The notes under the pieces: generated by a model | Told to the model about the DNA's origin: nothing | Database searches by the model: none | What the model saw: the letters and a program-made list of their open reading frames with translations, nothing else | NCBI GenBank assembly: GCA_963629395.1 | Contig: CAVGIV010000008.1 | Span: 1 to 57,354, forward strand | DNA from: CAG-791 sp963629395 | GTDB lineage: Bacteria > Bacillota > Clostridia > Lachnospirales > Lachnospiraceae | Reading direction: 5' to 3' | DNA length: 57,354 nucleotides | Position numbers and translations under genes: made by a program | Shown here: one piece after another, positions 44,208-52,593 of the stretch | How the letters are laid out: each line of letters starts with the position of its first letter | Position numbering within the stretch: the stretch's first letter is position 1

Positions 44208-44468
44208 TTACTTCTCAACATAAGGGAGAATTGCAAGGTGACGAGCTCTCTTGATTGCGCCTGTCAGCTCGCGCTGATGTGTTGCGCAGGTGCCGGTAAT
44301 TCTTCTGGGAAGGATCTTGCCGCCCTCCGAGATATACTTACGCAGCTTTGCTGCATCCTTGTAATCAATGGTATTATCTTTTCCGCAGAAAACGCAAACC
44401 TTTTTCTTTCTATGGAAGGTTCCTCTGCGCTTAAAAGGCTTGCTGCCTGCCGTCTTTGTGAAAGCCAT
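44208..44468 (-). CDS. rpsR: 30S ribosomal protein S18
   Basis: The 86-residue protein has KKKVCVFCGKD, IDYKDAAKLRKYISEGGKILPRRITGTCATHQRELTGAIKRARHLAILPY reading normally. Both CxxC cysteines remain, so it is the zinc-type variant in part. ATG 44468 has GGAGG; six upstream codons in frame are spacer. S18 binds S6, encoded by the first gene of this operon. Confidence 0.97.
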   Translation of the reverse strand: MAFTKTAGSKPFKRRGTFHRKKKVCVFCGKDNTIDYKDAAKLRKYISEGGKILPRRITGTCATHQRELTGAIKRARHLAILPYVEK

Positions 44469-44548
44469 AATATCCTCCAATCTCACCGGACAAGTGCCGG
44501 ATCCTCATTGCCGCCTCGGCGCGTTCGAATGGATTTCGTTTATTCGTT

Positions 44549-45034
44549 CTAGTTGAACGGAAGCTCCTCATCAATGCCGTCCGGAATGTTCATAAATCCA
44601 TCAATGGCACTGGCTGTGGATGCACTGCTCATTCCCGCAGATGCTGCAGGAGCCGGCGCTCCTGCGCCTGCATACCCGCTGTAATCCGGAGCCGCGCCCT
44701 GGGCATTCCTGCTCTCCGCAAACTCCTGATCCTCAACCACAACATCTGTAGTATAAACCTTTGTACCGTCCTGTTTGGTATAGCTGCCCGTCTGAATACG
44801 GCCAGACACGCAGATCTTGGTTCCCTTGTGCAGGTACTTCTCTGCGAATTCGCCGGATTTGCCAAACGCTACGCAGGAAATAAAATCTGCTGTCTGCTGG
44901 TCACCCTGATTGCTACGGCCGCGTCTGCGGTCGACTGCGAGGGTATACCTGGCAATTGCCATAGCCTGATCCCCCTGTGAATATCTCACATCAGGGTCTC
45001 TCGTTAAACGTCCCATTAGAACAACTCGGTTCAT
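44549..45034 (-). CDS. ssb: Single-stranded DNA-binding protein
   Basis: The 161-residue protein has an OB fold (MNRVVLMGRLTRDPDVRYS to about 105), a Gly/Ala/Ser/Pro-rich linker, and the acidic tip DEELPFN that recruits replication and repair partners. It lies in the conserved rpsF-ssb-rpsR order. Confidence 0.97.
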   Translation of the reverse strand: MNRVVLMGRLTRDPDVRYSQGDQAMAIARYTLAVDRRRGRSNQGDQQTADFISCVAFGKSGEFAEKYLHKGTKICVSGRIQTGSYTKQDGTKVYTTDVVVEDQEFAESRNAQGAAPDYSGYAGAGAPAPAASAGMSSASTASAIDGFMNIPDGIDEELPFN

Positions 45035-45051
45035 ATTGCCTCTGCTTTCTG

Positions 45052-45342
45052 TTAAGCTTCGTTCTGTTTAACGCACAGATATCTGATGACATTGTCCATA
45101 ATGCGCATACGCTGCTCGATCTCTGTGATAACGGAACCATCGGCATCGAAATGAATGAAGCTGTAGCAGCCCTCGTTCATCTTCTGGATCTCATAAGCCA
45201 GTTTCTTCTTGCCCCAGTCATCAACACCAGTAATGGTGCCTCCAACCTTCTCGACAAGTGCCTTGCAGTTATCGATAACTGCAGTTCTCGCCTCATCATC
45301 AATCTGCGCATTCACAACAACGGCTAACTCGTATTTGCTCAT
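45052..45342 (-). CDS. rpsF: 30S ribosomal protein S6
   Basis: The 96-residue protein begins MSKYELAVVV and contains the family core DDWGKKKLAYEIQKMNEGCYSFIHFDAD and LRIMDNVIRYLCV-like end. ATG 45342 has AGAAGGAGG; the 42 upstream codons in frame are the leader, which holds a regulatory hairpin. Confidence 0.97.
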   Translation of the reverse strand: MSKYELAVVVNAQIDDEARTAVIDNCKALVEKVGGTITGVDDWGKKKLAYEIQKMNEGCYSFIHFDADGSVITEIEQRMRIMDNVIRYLCVKQNEA

Positions 45343-45368
45343 GTGCTGTACCTCCTTCTGGTCTCCGG

Positions 45369-45388
45369 CTCTTACCCCTCGGTAAGAA
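45369..45388 (-). promoter_or_regulatory. Candidate S6:S18 autoregulatory hairpin in the rpsF leader
   Basis: On the minus strand CTTACC-GAGG-GGTAAG forms a hairpin about 30 bases before the rpsF ATG, with CCG at the apical end. Bacterial rpsF leaders carry a hairpin with a conserved CCG recognised by the S6:S18 dimer. The match to the full consensus is not proven by eye. A second stem GTCTGC/GCAGAC lies upstream. Confidence 0.5.
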
Positions 45389-45463
45389 CAAGGATTGATA
45401 ATAGCTGCTGCCGCGTCTGCAGCAAGGCAGACTGCGGGTGTGGATGAATTCCCACGGACGCTT

Positions 45464-45493
45464 ATCATACCACAGAATCGTTTTAAACTTCAA
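45464..45493 (-). promoter_or_regulatory. Promoter of the rpsF operon
   Basis: TTGAAG, an 18-bp spacer and TATGAT preceded by TGG (extended -10), reading the minus strand. Its -35 overlaps the last codons of the sirtuin gene by 4 bp. Confidence 0.65.
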
Positions 45494-46242
45494 GAGGTTT
45501 TTATCCGATTAAACACTTCTCCGATGGGAGCACTAATCACCAGATCTGCCTGTGCATCCCTTGCTGTTGCGCTTTTATTGATCAGAACGAGTTTATTTCC
45601 CCGGTAATAATCAATTAGTCCGGCAGCCGGGTACACCACCAGGCTGGTACCTCCGATGATCAGGACATCCGCCTCCGCTATAGCAGACGCTGCACGCTGC
45701 AGCGTCTCCATATTCAATCCTTCCTCATAAAGCACTACGTCCGGCTTCACACGGCCGCCGCACTTTTTGCAGCGCGGAACCATCTTGCCGGCCCGAAGGC
45801 TTTGTTCCACCTCGTCCGCAGTATGAAAGCATCCACAGTCCTCACAGAAATTGCGCAAGATACTTCCATGGAGCTCCAACACATTCTTGCTGCCGGCCGC
45901 CTGATGCAGACCATCGATATTCTGCGTAATCACAGCGTGCAGTCTTCCTTCATCTTCCCACTGTGCAAGTTTCCGATGTGCCACGTTTGGCCTGGCATTT
46001 CCGGCAGGAACCAATATTTTATCCAGATAGAACCGAAAGAACTCTTCCGGCCGGTCACGGTAAAACGTGTGGCTCAAAATCGTTTCCGGAGGATACAAAT
46101 ATTTCTGGTTATAGAGCCCGTCCGTGCTTCGGAAATCCGGTATTCCGCTTTCGGTCGACACTCCGGCTCCGCCGAAAAACACAACATTCCGCGATCCCTG
46201 GATCAGATCATTCAACACGCGAATTTTATCATTTTCTTCCAT
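45490..46242 (-). CDS. NAD-dependent protein deacylase, Sir2 family
   Basis: The 250-residue sirtuin removes acyl groups from lysines using NAD+. FFGGAGVSTESGIPDFRS and TQNIDGLH are the NAD-binding motifs, LHGS contains the catalytic His, and CEDCG...CKKCGG is the four-Cys zinc ribbon. ATG 46242 follows GGGGGG; 19 more codons upstream lack support. It links to NAD salvage by pncB only in a general sense. Confidence 0.93.
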   Translation of the reverse strand: MEENDKIRVLNDLIQGSRNVVFFGGAGVSTESGIPDFRSTDGLYNQKYLYPPETILSHTFYRDRPEEFFRFYLDKILVPAGNARPNVAHRKLAQWEDEGRLHAVITQNIDGLHQAAGSKNVLELHGSILRNFCEDCGCFHTADEVEQSLRAGKMVPRCKKCGGRVKPDVVLYEEGLNMETLQRAASAIAEADVLIIGGTSLVVYPAAGLIDYYRGNKLVLINKSATARDAQADLVISAPIGEVFNRIKTS

Positions 46243-46351
46243 GATGGCCCCCCTTTTGTGTCCGTGATGTGAGCAGACACGCACTTTTCCTGGAATCATG
46301 TCTGTATCGAAGCTTTATAACTTGCCCCTGATACCATTATTGTCACGTGCT

Positions 46352-46828
46352 TCAGTCGGTGCTCACCATCACGATTCCATAATAAACAAGCACTACTCCC
46401 ACAATCACCATCAATAGCTTCACAGCCGAGATGGGATGGCAGATGAGAATGATACCAACCGCCAGCGTAACCCCTCCGCCGATCAGCTGCATGGTCGCAT
46501 TAACACCGGCCCTCTTGTCTGCAAGGACACGAATCAGAAGTGCCGCTCCGGCCCCGGCAACCGCAATCCCTGCAAGGATCGGAAGAACAGAAATCAAAAG
46601 CCCCGGGTGTGACAAAAACACAAGACCCGCCACTGCACACAATGCGCCGCTTGCTGTGTCCATCGGTGATTTCGTCCCCCTAAGGCCTGCAATAATGCTG
46701 ACCGCGCCGGCAATCAGCAGGCACCATCCGATCAGGCGGCAAAAAGAGTACAGCGTACTCCCGGGAAACAATACCAGCGCAGCGCCGGCAATCAGCATCA
46801 GTACTCCTGTCCGCTTTCGATGTCTCAT
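46352..46828 (-). CDS. HdeD-like small membrane protein (DUF308)
   Basis: The 158-residue protein has about six membrane helices, in three similar pairs with repeated LIAGA/LIGGG/GIILI motifs, typical of the HdeD/DUF308 family. Members in enteric bacteria relate to acid resistance; function here is unknown. Its ATG overlaps the stop of the preceding small gene (ATGA). Confidence 0.8.
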   Translation of the reverse strand: MRHRKRTGVLMLIAGAALVLFPGSTLYSFCRLIGWCLLIAGAVSIIAGLRGTKSPMDTASGALCAVAGLVFLSHPGLLISVLPILAGIAVAGAGAALLIRVLADKRAGVNATMQLIGGGVTLAVGIILICHPISAVKLLMVIVGVVLVYYGIVMVSTD

Positions 46829-47172
46829 GTCTCACCTCCGTGTTTGCCATCACCCTGTCTTTTCTGCGGCCAAAGCTCCAAATGGTTTTCGTGATATTCG
46901 TTCAGGTAATCCACCACCTGCTGCAGTCCCTCTTCTGTAACCGGGAAGTCCGCCGCCGCTTTCGACTGCTCCGGCGCCGACCGATAGCCTTCCGGCTCCG
47001 GCCAGACAATCACCCGAAGCGTTGCCTCTCCCCGCTTCTCCGCTGGCGTGTAATGAACATTCTCAAGAGGTTCTCTGGCAACCCGAAACCGCATCCCTTG
47101 ATAGCTTCCGTAATAGGCTTCTCCATATTCATAATGCGTAAGAGAAAATAAATCCTTTATCGAAATCGCCAT
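46825..47172 (-). CDS. Small cytoplasmic protein of unknown function
   Basis: The 115-residue soluble protein has no signal or membrane segment and is rich in Glu, Tyr, Pro and Arg. It contains KDLFSLTHYEYGEAYYGSYQ and a mid-region RVIVWPEPEGY, with a C-terminal helix ending in a hydrophilic tail. I do not recognise the family. ATG 47172 follows AAAAGGGG. It is translationally coupled to the HdeD-like gene, so the two may work together. A repeat element lies 28 bp upstream of its start. Confidence 0.75.
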   Translation of the reverse strand: MAISIKDLFSLTHYEYGEAYYGSYQGMRFRVAREPLENVHYTPAEKRGEATLRVIVWPEPEGYRSAPEQSKAAADFPVTEEGLQQVVDYLNEYHENHLELWPQKRQGDGKHGGET

Positions 47173-47199
47173 CACCTTGCCCCTTTTAAATTCCCAGCC

Positions 47200-47359
47200 A
47201 GATTTACATTTCAGCGCACATCTCGTTTTTCCTGCGGAAAGCCTCGATGCGGCTGGCCAGAGGCGCTTCGCGCCTTGACCGCCTGCCGATTTCAATCATG
47301 AATTTGTCCGCAAGCGGCCAATTCATGTTGAAACCAGCAGGTGCTGAACAGATTTACAT
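47200..47359 (-). repeat. Dispersed three-hairpin element, copy C, flanked by 10-bp direct repeats
   Basis: This copy is in reverse orientation and divergent. All three hairpins remain: GAAAGCCTCGATG region, GGCCAGAGGCGC-TTC-GCGCCTTGACC and the long stem with CAATCATGAATT/AATTCATGTTG. AGATTTACAT occurs at 47200-47209 and again at 47350-47359, immediately outside the CAGCGC...GGTGCTG ends, and looks like a target duplication. The right repeat contains the ilvA stop codon. Confidence 0.8.
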
Positions 47360-48580
47360 ATTTGTTCTTCGAAGGCGCGGCTCATACCCTGCCTTCGTAA
47401 GAGCAGTAACAATCTGTTCTTTGTGCTCCGTGCCAAATGCCTCCATGGTGATTTTCAGCTCCACCGCTGCACTGCGGTTGATCGACACGAATTGGTTGTG
47501 CTCCAGCTTGATCACGTTTCCGTTTTCCTTAGCAACAATACCTGCCACCTTCATCAGTTCTCCCGGCTTATCCGGCAGGAGAACCGAAACCGTAAAGATT
47601 CGATTGCGCAGCAAAAGTCCCTGCTGAACCACCGAGCTCATAGTTATAACATCCATATTGCCGCCCGACAGAACACATGCCACCTTTTTGCCCCTGCAGT
47701 CCACATGATGCAGCGCAGCGACCGTCAGCATGCCGGAGTTCTCCACCACCATCTTATGGTTCTCCACCATATCCAGGAATGTTTCCACAAGCTCCTCATC
47801 CGACACGGTTACAACGTCATCCAGATTCTTCTGCAGATACGGGAAAATAAGGTTCCCCGGCGTCTTTACAGCTGTTCCATCTGCAATTGTATTGACCGCG
47901 GGAAGGGTTGTTACCTTTCCGTTCTTCAGGGATGCACTCAGGCACGCTGCCCCCTCCGGTTCCACACCAATAACCTGAATGCGGGGGTTCAGGAGCTTGG
48001 CTAGCGTTGACACGCCGGTTGCAAGTCCACCGCCACCCACAGGTACCAGAATCATATCCACCAGCGGCAGTTCTTTATAAATTTCCATGGCAATGGTTCC
48101 CTGTCCGGTTGCCACAGCAGGATCATCAAACGGATGAATAAATGTATAGCCCTTTTCCTCCGCAAGCTTTAGTGCATGCTCGCAGGCTTCGTCATAAACA
48201 TCCCCATGCAGCACAACCTCCGCTCCAAGCGCCTTGGTGCGATTCACTTTAATCAGCGGAGTTGTTGTCGGCATAACGATGACCGCCCGGCAGCCATAGC
48301 ATTTTGCCGCATAGGCCACTCCCTGCGCGTGGTTCCCTGCCGAGGCCGTGATCAGCCCCTTGCTGCGAGCCTCCTCCGAAAGAGTGCTGATTTTATAATA
48401 GGCACCGCGCACCTTATATGCGCCGGTTCGTTGCATATTTTCCGGCTTCAGGTATACCTTGGCGCCGGTCTGATCGCTGTAATAATCCGAAAAAATAAGG
48501 TCTGTGCCAAGTGTCACCCTTTGAACAATCTCACACGCCTTTTCAAACGCGCCAATCGTCAGCTGCTGTACTTCTGCCAT
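47354..48580 (-). CDS. ilvA: Threonine ammonia-lyase
   Basis: The 408-residue PLP enzyme converts threonine to 2-oxobutyrate and ammonia. The PLP lysine is K56 in AYKVRGA, SAGNHAQG and GGGGLATG follow, and a C-terminal ACT domain (about 330-400) fits the TdcB/IlvA-short class. Whether it is biosynthetic or catabolic cannot be decided; no ilv genes adjoin. Its last codon and stop are part of the direct repeat flanking copy C. Confidence 0.93.
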   Translation of the reverse strand: MAEVQQLTIGAFEKACEIVQRVTLGTDLIFSDYYSDQTGAKVYLKPENMQRTGAYKVRGAYYKISTLSEEARSKGLITASAGNHAQGVAYAAKCYGCRAVIVMPTTTPLIKVNRTKALGAEVVLHGDVYDEACEHALKLAEEKGYTFIHPFDDPAVATGQGTIAMEIYKELPLVDMILVPVGGGGLATGVSTLAKLLNPRIQVIGVEPEGAACLSASLKNGKVTTLPAVNTIADGTAVKTPGNLIFPYLQKNLDDVVTVSDEELVETFLDMVENHKMVVENSGMLTVAALHHVDCRGKKVACVLSGGNMDVITMSSVVQQGLLLRNRIFTVSVLLPDKPGELMKVAGIVAKENGNVIKLEHNQFVSINRSAAVELKITMEAFGTEHKEQIVTALTKAGYEPRLRRTNM

Positions 48581-48602
48581 AGTTTTGTCTTCCTTTCAAG
48601 TC

Positions 48603-49457
48603 CTATCTTCCGCTAAAATTTCTATCATACTCTGTCGATGATACAAATTCATGACAGCTCTTTACCGCAATATCCTCCGGTGTTTCCCGGATACAGCGAT
48701 CCAGCTCTGTAATCAGCTTTTCTGCCCTCGGCAGCGCCTGTTCAAAAAGCTCATCCAGCCGATCCTCCGCCTCCTGGCAAGCCGGATCCGGTTCTTTATT
48801 CATAATGTGCGGCTGGAAGGAATCATATTTCCCGACAAGTCGAAGAGCGCTGTAAAGAAAATTACGTTTCCCATCATGCGGGCACCGGAGGAGCCTTTGC
48901 AGGGCCACACAGGAGCGAAGCGCCGTTTCTACAACTGCAGGTGTCACCTCCGGATAAAAAGCAGCAATCACCTTCGCCGCTTCTGCAGATGGATGAAACT
49001 GCCGGGTAAGATTTTCCTCCACCGGATTCCTGCCTTCTCTTGCAATCAGCCGGCGATCATAATCCCCCTCCAGCTCGGCATGCGATGTTATCCCGGAAGC
49101 GTCCGTCTCATCAATAAAGCGGTGGCAGGCGCTATCCAGCGTATAATGGCAAAGCACGCCATACAGGTACGCTCTGGCCGCCTGCCGTTTCCGCCGATCC
49201 TCCGTGGTTTCATCAGGAAGTCGATAATACAGTTCCAGCGCACGCCCGAAAAACGCATGGCCAGATTTCTCGTGCATCCGATTTCCGTACCGTGGGATCT
49301 CCCCCCAGGACAACGGGTGATAAAAAAAGAAAATATCCGGTCCCTGGAAGCCAATACTGAAAAGATCCTGATTCTGTTCCAGGTCCTTTTGCATCGAAAG
49401 TGGAAGACGCTTTTGCGTCTCATCCCCGAATTTCTGATGCGCATAAATCGATGGCAT
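48603..49457 (-). CDS. Zinc-dependent phospholipase C-like protein
   Basis: The 284-residue protein starts MPSIYAHQKFGDE and contains GPDIFFFYHP and LCHYTLDSACHRFID, His/Asp motifs of the zinc-dependent phospholipase C-like (PF00882-type) family. No signal peptide is present, so it is probably intracellular; the substrate is unknown. ATG 49457 has GGAGG. It precedes ilvA by 22 bp and may be cotranscribed. Confidence 0.82.
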   Translation of the reverse strand: MPSIYAHQKFGDETQKRLPLSMQKDLEQNQDLFSIGFQGPDIFFFYHPLSWGEIPRYGNRMHEKSGHAFFGRALELYYRLPDETTEDRRKRQAARAYLYGVLCHYTLDSACHRFIDETDASGITSHAELEGDYDRRLIAREGRNPVEENLTRQFHPSAEAAKVIAAFYPEVTPAVVETALRSCVALQRLLRCPHDGKRNFLYSALRLVGKYDSFQPHIMNKEPDPACQEAEDRLDELFEQALPRAEKLITELDRCIRETPEDIAVKSCHEFVSSTEYDRNFSGR

Positions 49458-49496
49458 CTCCACCCTCCATCACCATTTGGCATTTCCTATTCAAAA

Positions 49497-49522
49497 ATCC
49501 TGCAGCGATTTCGCTGCAGGAT
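49497..49522 (-). terminator. Terminator after uxuB
   Basis: On the minus strand ATCCTGCAGCGA pairs perfectly with TCGCTGCAGGAT around two bases and is followed by TTTTTG. It lies 71 bp after the uxuB stop. Confidence 0.9.
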
Positions 49523-49593
49523 CCATTATAGTTCAAAATACCGACAGCATCCTATAAACATGCTGTTTTTTAAGGTTTTTACCCTTTTACCGC

Positions 49594-51216
49594 TTAGTCG
49601 CAGTACTTCTCCAGTGTCTTGCGAACAGCGCCTGTTCCGGCAATCAGCTCTGCAAAATAAGAGATAACCTTGTCTGCCAGTCCAACCTCTTCCAGGTCAA
49701 CACCGAAGATCTGCTTGTTCTTCAGAAGCGGAAGAACCTTGCTGCTGATCTCCTCTTTTGTTACAGCCTCACCCAGTTTGAAGTCGGCAACGTACTTCTG
49801 TGCATCCTCCAGGAGCGGATCCGGAGACGGCTCGAAGCTCTCACCATTGTCGTTCACCGCCATCAGATAACGAAGCCATCCTGCCTGTACCAGCGGAATC
49901 ATGTTCAGATCCGCTGCATTCAGCTCCGGATCAGCTACATAGGACTTAATAGTCTCGCCGTAACGAATAGCCAGCTTCTGCGAGGTATCGGTTGCAATTC
50001 TCTGCGGTGTATCCGGCATGAAAGGATTCGGAACGCGAACCTGAAGAACCGTGTCGATAAACTCTTTCGGATCAAGAACACCGGGATTTACAACCACAGG
50101 AAGTCCTTCCTTATAGCCCAGCGTGTTCACAAGGTTCACCAGCTCCTTGTCCTTCATCTCATCAGAGATCTTTGTGTAACCAAGGATGCAGCCATATACT
50201 GCAAGTGCAGTATGCAGCGGGTTAAGGCAGGTGGTAACCTTCATCCTCTCTACGTTGTTAACGGTATCACGATCCGTAAAGATTACGCCAACCTTCTCCA
50301 GTGCCGGTCTGCCGTTCGGGAACTTATCTTCAATAACAAGATACTCCGTCTCCTCTGCATTTACAAAAGGAGCAACCCAGGTTTTCTTCGACGTAACAAC
50401 CGCATCCAGGTCCTCAAGACTATCCTTGCGGAGAAGTTCCTCTACAGATGCATCCGGTCTGGGAGTAATCTTATCAATCATAGACCAAGGGAAGGAAACC
50501 TTCGTCTCGTCGTTCAGATAAGCTTCAAAGCCTTCCTCTGCCAGTCCGTTTGCAATCCATGCCTTTGCAAAGGCGATAACTGCACCATAAAGCTTCTCTC
50601 CGTTGTGGGAGCAGTTATCTGTGGAAACCATGGCAATCGGCTTCTTGCCTGCCAGATAACGCGTGTAAAGGAGTGATACCACCTTTCCGATATAGCTCTG
50701 CGGCTTTGCCGGGCCCTCTGCGAAATCAGAGGTAACTGCCGGAAGCTGCTCGCCCTTTCCGTTTACCAGGCTGTAGCCCTTCTCGGTTACGGTAAAGGTG
50801 CACAGTTGCAGAGAATCCTTTGCAAAAATCTCCTTCAGTCTGGAGAACTCCTTCTCGTTGTCAGAATCCAGGATTGTAGACTCTCCGATGGATCCGATAA
50901 CCGCCTTCTCTACCGATCCGTCTGCCTTCAGGGTAACCAGAACCGACAGATCATCATGCGGGCGATACTGCTTCTCTACGATTTCATAGTCAAAGCCCTC
51001 GCAAACCGTAATACCTGCTGTGGCAGCGCCGTCCTCCAGGAGTCTCTGTGCGAGATTTGCCTGAAATGCGCGGAAGATATTTCCTGCTCCGAAATGAACC
51101 CATACCGGATTCTCATGGGTCTGCGCGATCATCTGCTCGCGATCATACTGAGGAAGGTGATATCCCTTCTCCAGCCATTCCTGCTGATTCTTCAGTCCTT
51201 CTGTTGATAATTTCAT
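49594..51216 (-). CDS. uxuB: Fructuronate reductase / mannitol-dehydrogenase-family oxidoreductase
   Basis: The 540-residue member of the long-chain mannitol dehydrogenase family has an N-terminal Rossmann domain (VHFGAGNIFRAFQ) and a C-terminal domain with KITPRPDASVEELL and RMKVTTCLNPLHTALA, where the catalytic Lys and His of the family lie. Pairing with uxuA points to reduction of fructuronate to mannonate with NADH. ATG 51216 follows GGAGGCGG. Confidence 0.88.
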   Translation of the reverse strand: MKLSTEGLKNQQEWLEKGYHLPQYDREQMIAQTHENPVWVHFGAGNIFRAFQANLAQRLLEDGAATAGITVCEGFDYEIVEKQYRPHDDLSVLVTLKADGSVEKAVIGSIGESTILDSDNEKEFSRLKEIFAKDSLQLCTFTVTEKGYSLVNGKGEQLPAVTSDFAEGPAKPQSYIGKVVSLLYTRYLAGKKPIAMVSTDNCSHNGEKLYGAVIAFAKAWIANGLAEEGFEAYLNDETKVSFPWSMIDKITPRPDASVEELLRKDSLEDLDAVVTSKKTWVAPFVNAEETEYLVIEDKFPNGRPALEKVGVIFTDRDTVNNVERMKVTTCLNPLHTALAVYGCILGYTKISDEMKDKELVNLVNTLGYKEGLPVVVNPGVLDPKEFIDTVLQVRVPNPFMPDTPQRIATDTSQKLAIRYGETIKSYVADPELNAADLNMIPLVQAGWLRYLMAVNDNGESFEPSPDPLLEDAQKYVADFKLGEAVTKEEISSKVLPLLKNKQIFGVDLEEVGLADKVISYFAELIAGTGAVRKTLEKYCD

Positions 51217-51290
51217 TTCCGCCTCCATGCCGCCCCTGCGGCGTATAACACGTCACCCCATTCAAAGGGGCCGTTCTCTTTACGAATATC

Positions 51291-51320
51291 CGATGCTGCG
51301 GCGGATACTCCGCAGCATCG
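51291..51320 (-). other. Intercistronic hairpin between uxuA and uxuB
   Basis: CGATGCTGCGG pairs perfectly with CCGCAGCATCG, with no T tract. Such hairpins often protect or separate upstream message, giving uneven expression of the two cistrons. Confidence 0.55.
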
Positions 51321-51357
51321 AGTCGCTTGCTGCTCAGCGTAAGCTTCCGCCTAGAAG

Positions 51358-52431
51358 TTAAGCGCGGCTTTCTGCCTTATCAATTGCTTCCCACAGTCCG
51401 CAGATGTAAGCTGCACCCAGAGCACGGTCATACAGACCATAGCCCGGCATAGCAACTTCATCCCAGATCATGCGTCCGTGATCCGGACGAATCGGGCCAT
51501 CGAAATGAATGTCATGCAGTGCCTTAACGATCTCGTACATATCGAAGGTTCCGTCGGTCGACAGATGAGCCGCCTCCTCGAAGTTGGTCGGGGAGTTGAA
51601 TTTCAGATTGCGAACATGTGCAAAGTGAATTCTGCCAGGCAGTGCACGAATGATGTCCGGAAGGTCATTCTCAAGGTTGGTTCCAAGGGATCCTGTGCAA
51701 AGGGTCACACCGTTGTGAACATCGTCCACCGCGTTCATCATGCGAAGAAGCTTTTCCTTGCTGGTAATGATGCGGGGAAGTCCGAATACGCTCCAGGCCG
51801 GATCATCCGGATGAATGGCCATCTTAATGTCGTACTTGTTGCAGACAGGCATGATTGCCTTGAGGAAATAAACAAGGTTCTCGAAGAGCTTTTCCTCGTC
51901 GATGTCCTTGTACATCTCGAACAGCTCCTTGATATGAGCCATTCTCTCCGGCTCCCAGCCAGGCATAACCGTACCGTTCATGCTGCCCTTGATGGAGTCG
52001 AACATGTCTGCAGGATCAATCGCATCTACTGCCTCCTGTGTATATGCCAAAACGGTGGATCCGTCCGGTCTTCTTCTTGCCAGCTCGGTTCTGGTCCAGT
52101 CAAAAACAGGCATGAAGTTGTAGCAGACCATATGAATGTCTTCCTTGCCAAGGTTCTCGAGACACTCGATATAGGTTGCGATGTCCTTATCGCGATCTGC
52201 ACTGCCTGTCTTAATCGCATCCGATACGTTTACCGATTCAATACCGGAAATATGAAGTCCAGCTGCTTCAACCTCTTCCTTCAGCGCGTGAATTTCTTCC
52301 TGCGTCCAAAGATCGCCCGGCTGCTTGTCATAGAGCATTGTAATTACACCGGTTACATAAGCAGTCTGCCGAATCTGCTTGAGTGTAACTGTATCGTGCT
52401 TGGATCCGTACCAGCGCATTGTCATTTCCAT
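51358..52431 (-). CDS. uxuA: Mannonate dehydratase
   Basis: The 357-residue enzyme dehydrates D-mannonate to 2-keto-3-deoxygluconate in hexuronate breakdown. MRWYGSKHDTVTLKQIRQ, CYNFMPVFDWTRTEL, HPDDPAWSVFGLPRI and RPDHGRMIWDE carry the conserved metal-binding His/Asp residues. ATG 52431 follows AAAGGGGAT. It is first in an operon with uxuB and divergent from an AraC regulator. Enzymes for 2-keto-3-deoxygluconate use (kdgK, kdgA) and uxaC are outside the window. Confidence 0.96.
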   Translation of the reverse strand: MEMTMRWYGSKHDTVTLKQIRQTAYVTGVITMLYDKQPGDLWTQEEIHALKEEVEAAGLHISGIESVNVSDAIKTGSADRDKDIATYIECLENLGKEDIHMVCYNFMPVFDWTRTELARRRPDGSTVLAYTQEAVDAIDPADMFDSIKGSMNGTVMPGWEPERMAHIKELFEMYKDIDEEKLFENLVYFLKAIMPVCNKYDIKMAIHPDDPAWSVFGLPRIITSKEKLLRMMNAVDDVHNGVTLCTGSLGTNLENDLPDIIRALPGRIHFAHVRNLKFNSPTNFEEAAHLSTDGTFDMYEIVKALHDIHFDGPIRPDHGRMIWDEVAMPGYGLYDRALGAAYICGLWEAIDKAESRA

Positions 52432-52499
52432 TGTTGTAATCCCCTTTCTTTATGAACAGTGATAATGGCTTTCGCCCCTTTCTTAATCTTACTTTATTA

Positions 52500-52545
52500 T
52501 TGCAGATATCTCCATAAAATCCATTGAGGGATTTGTTGCAGACAT
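52500..52545. promoter_or_regulatory. Candidate operator between uxuA and the AraC regulator
   Basis: Direct repeats TTGCAGATAT (52500-52509) and TTGCAGACAT (52536-52545) are 36 bp apart and flank a perfect inverted repeat AAATCC-N6-GGATTT (52517-52534). AraC proteins typically bind direct half-sites in divergent regions like this. Confidence 0.5.
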
Positions 52546-52593
52546 TGTAAAAGTTGCCATCGAGTGATACTCTGAGCAAAAAGGAGCTTCCGT

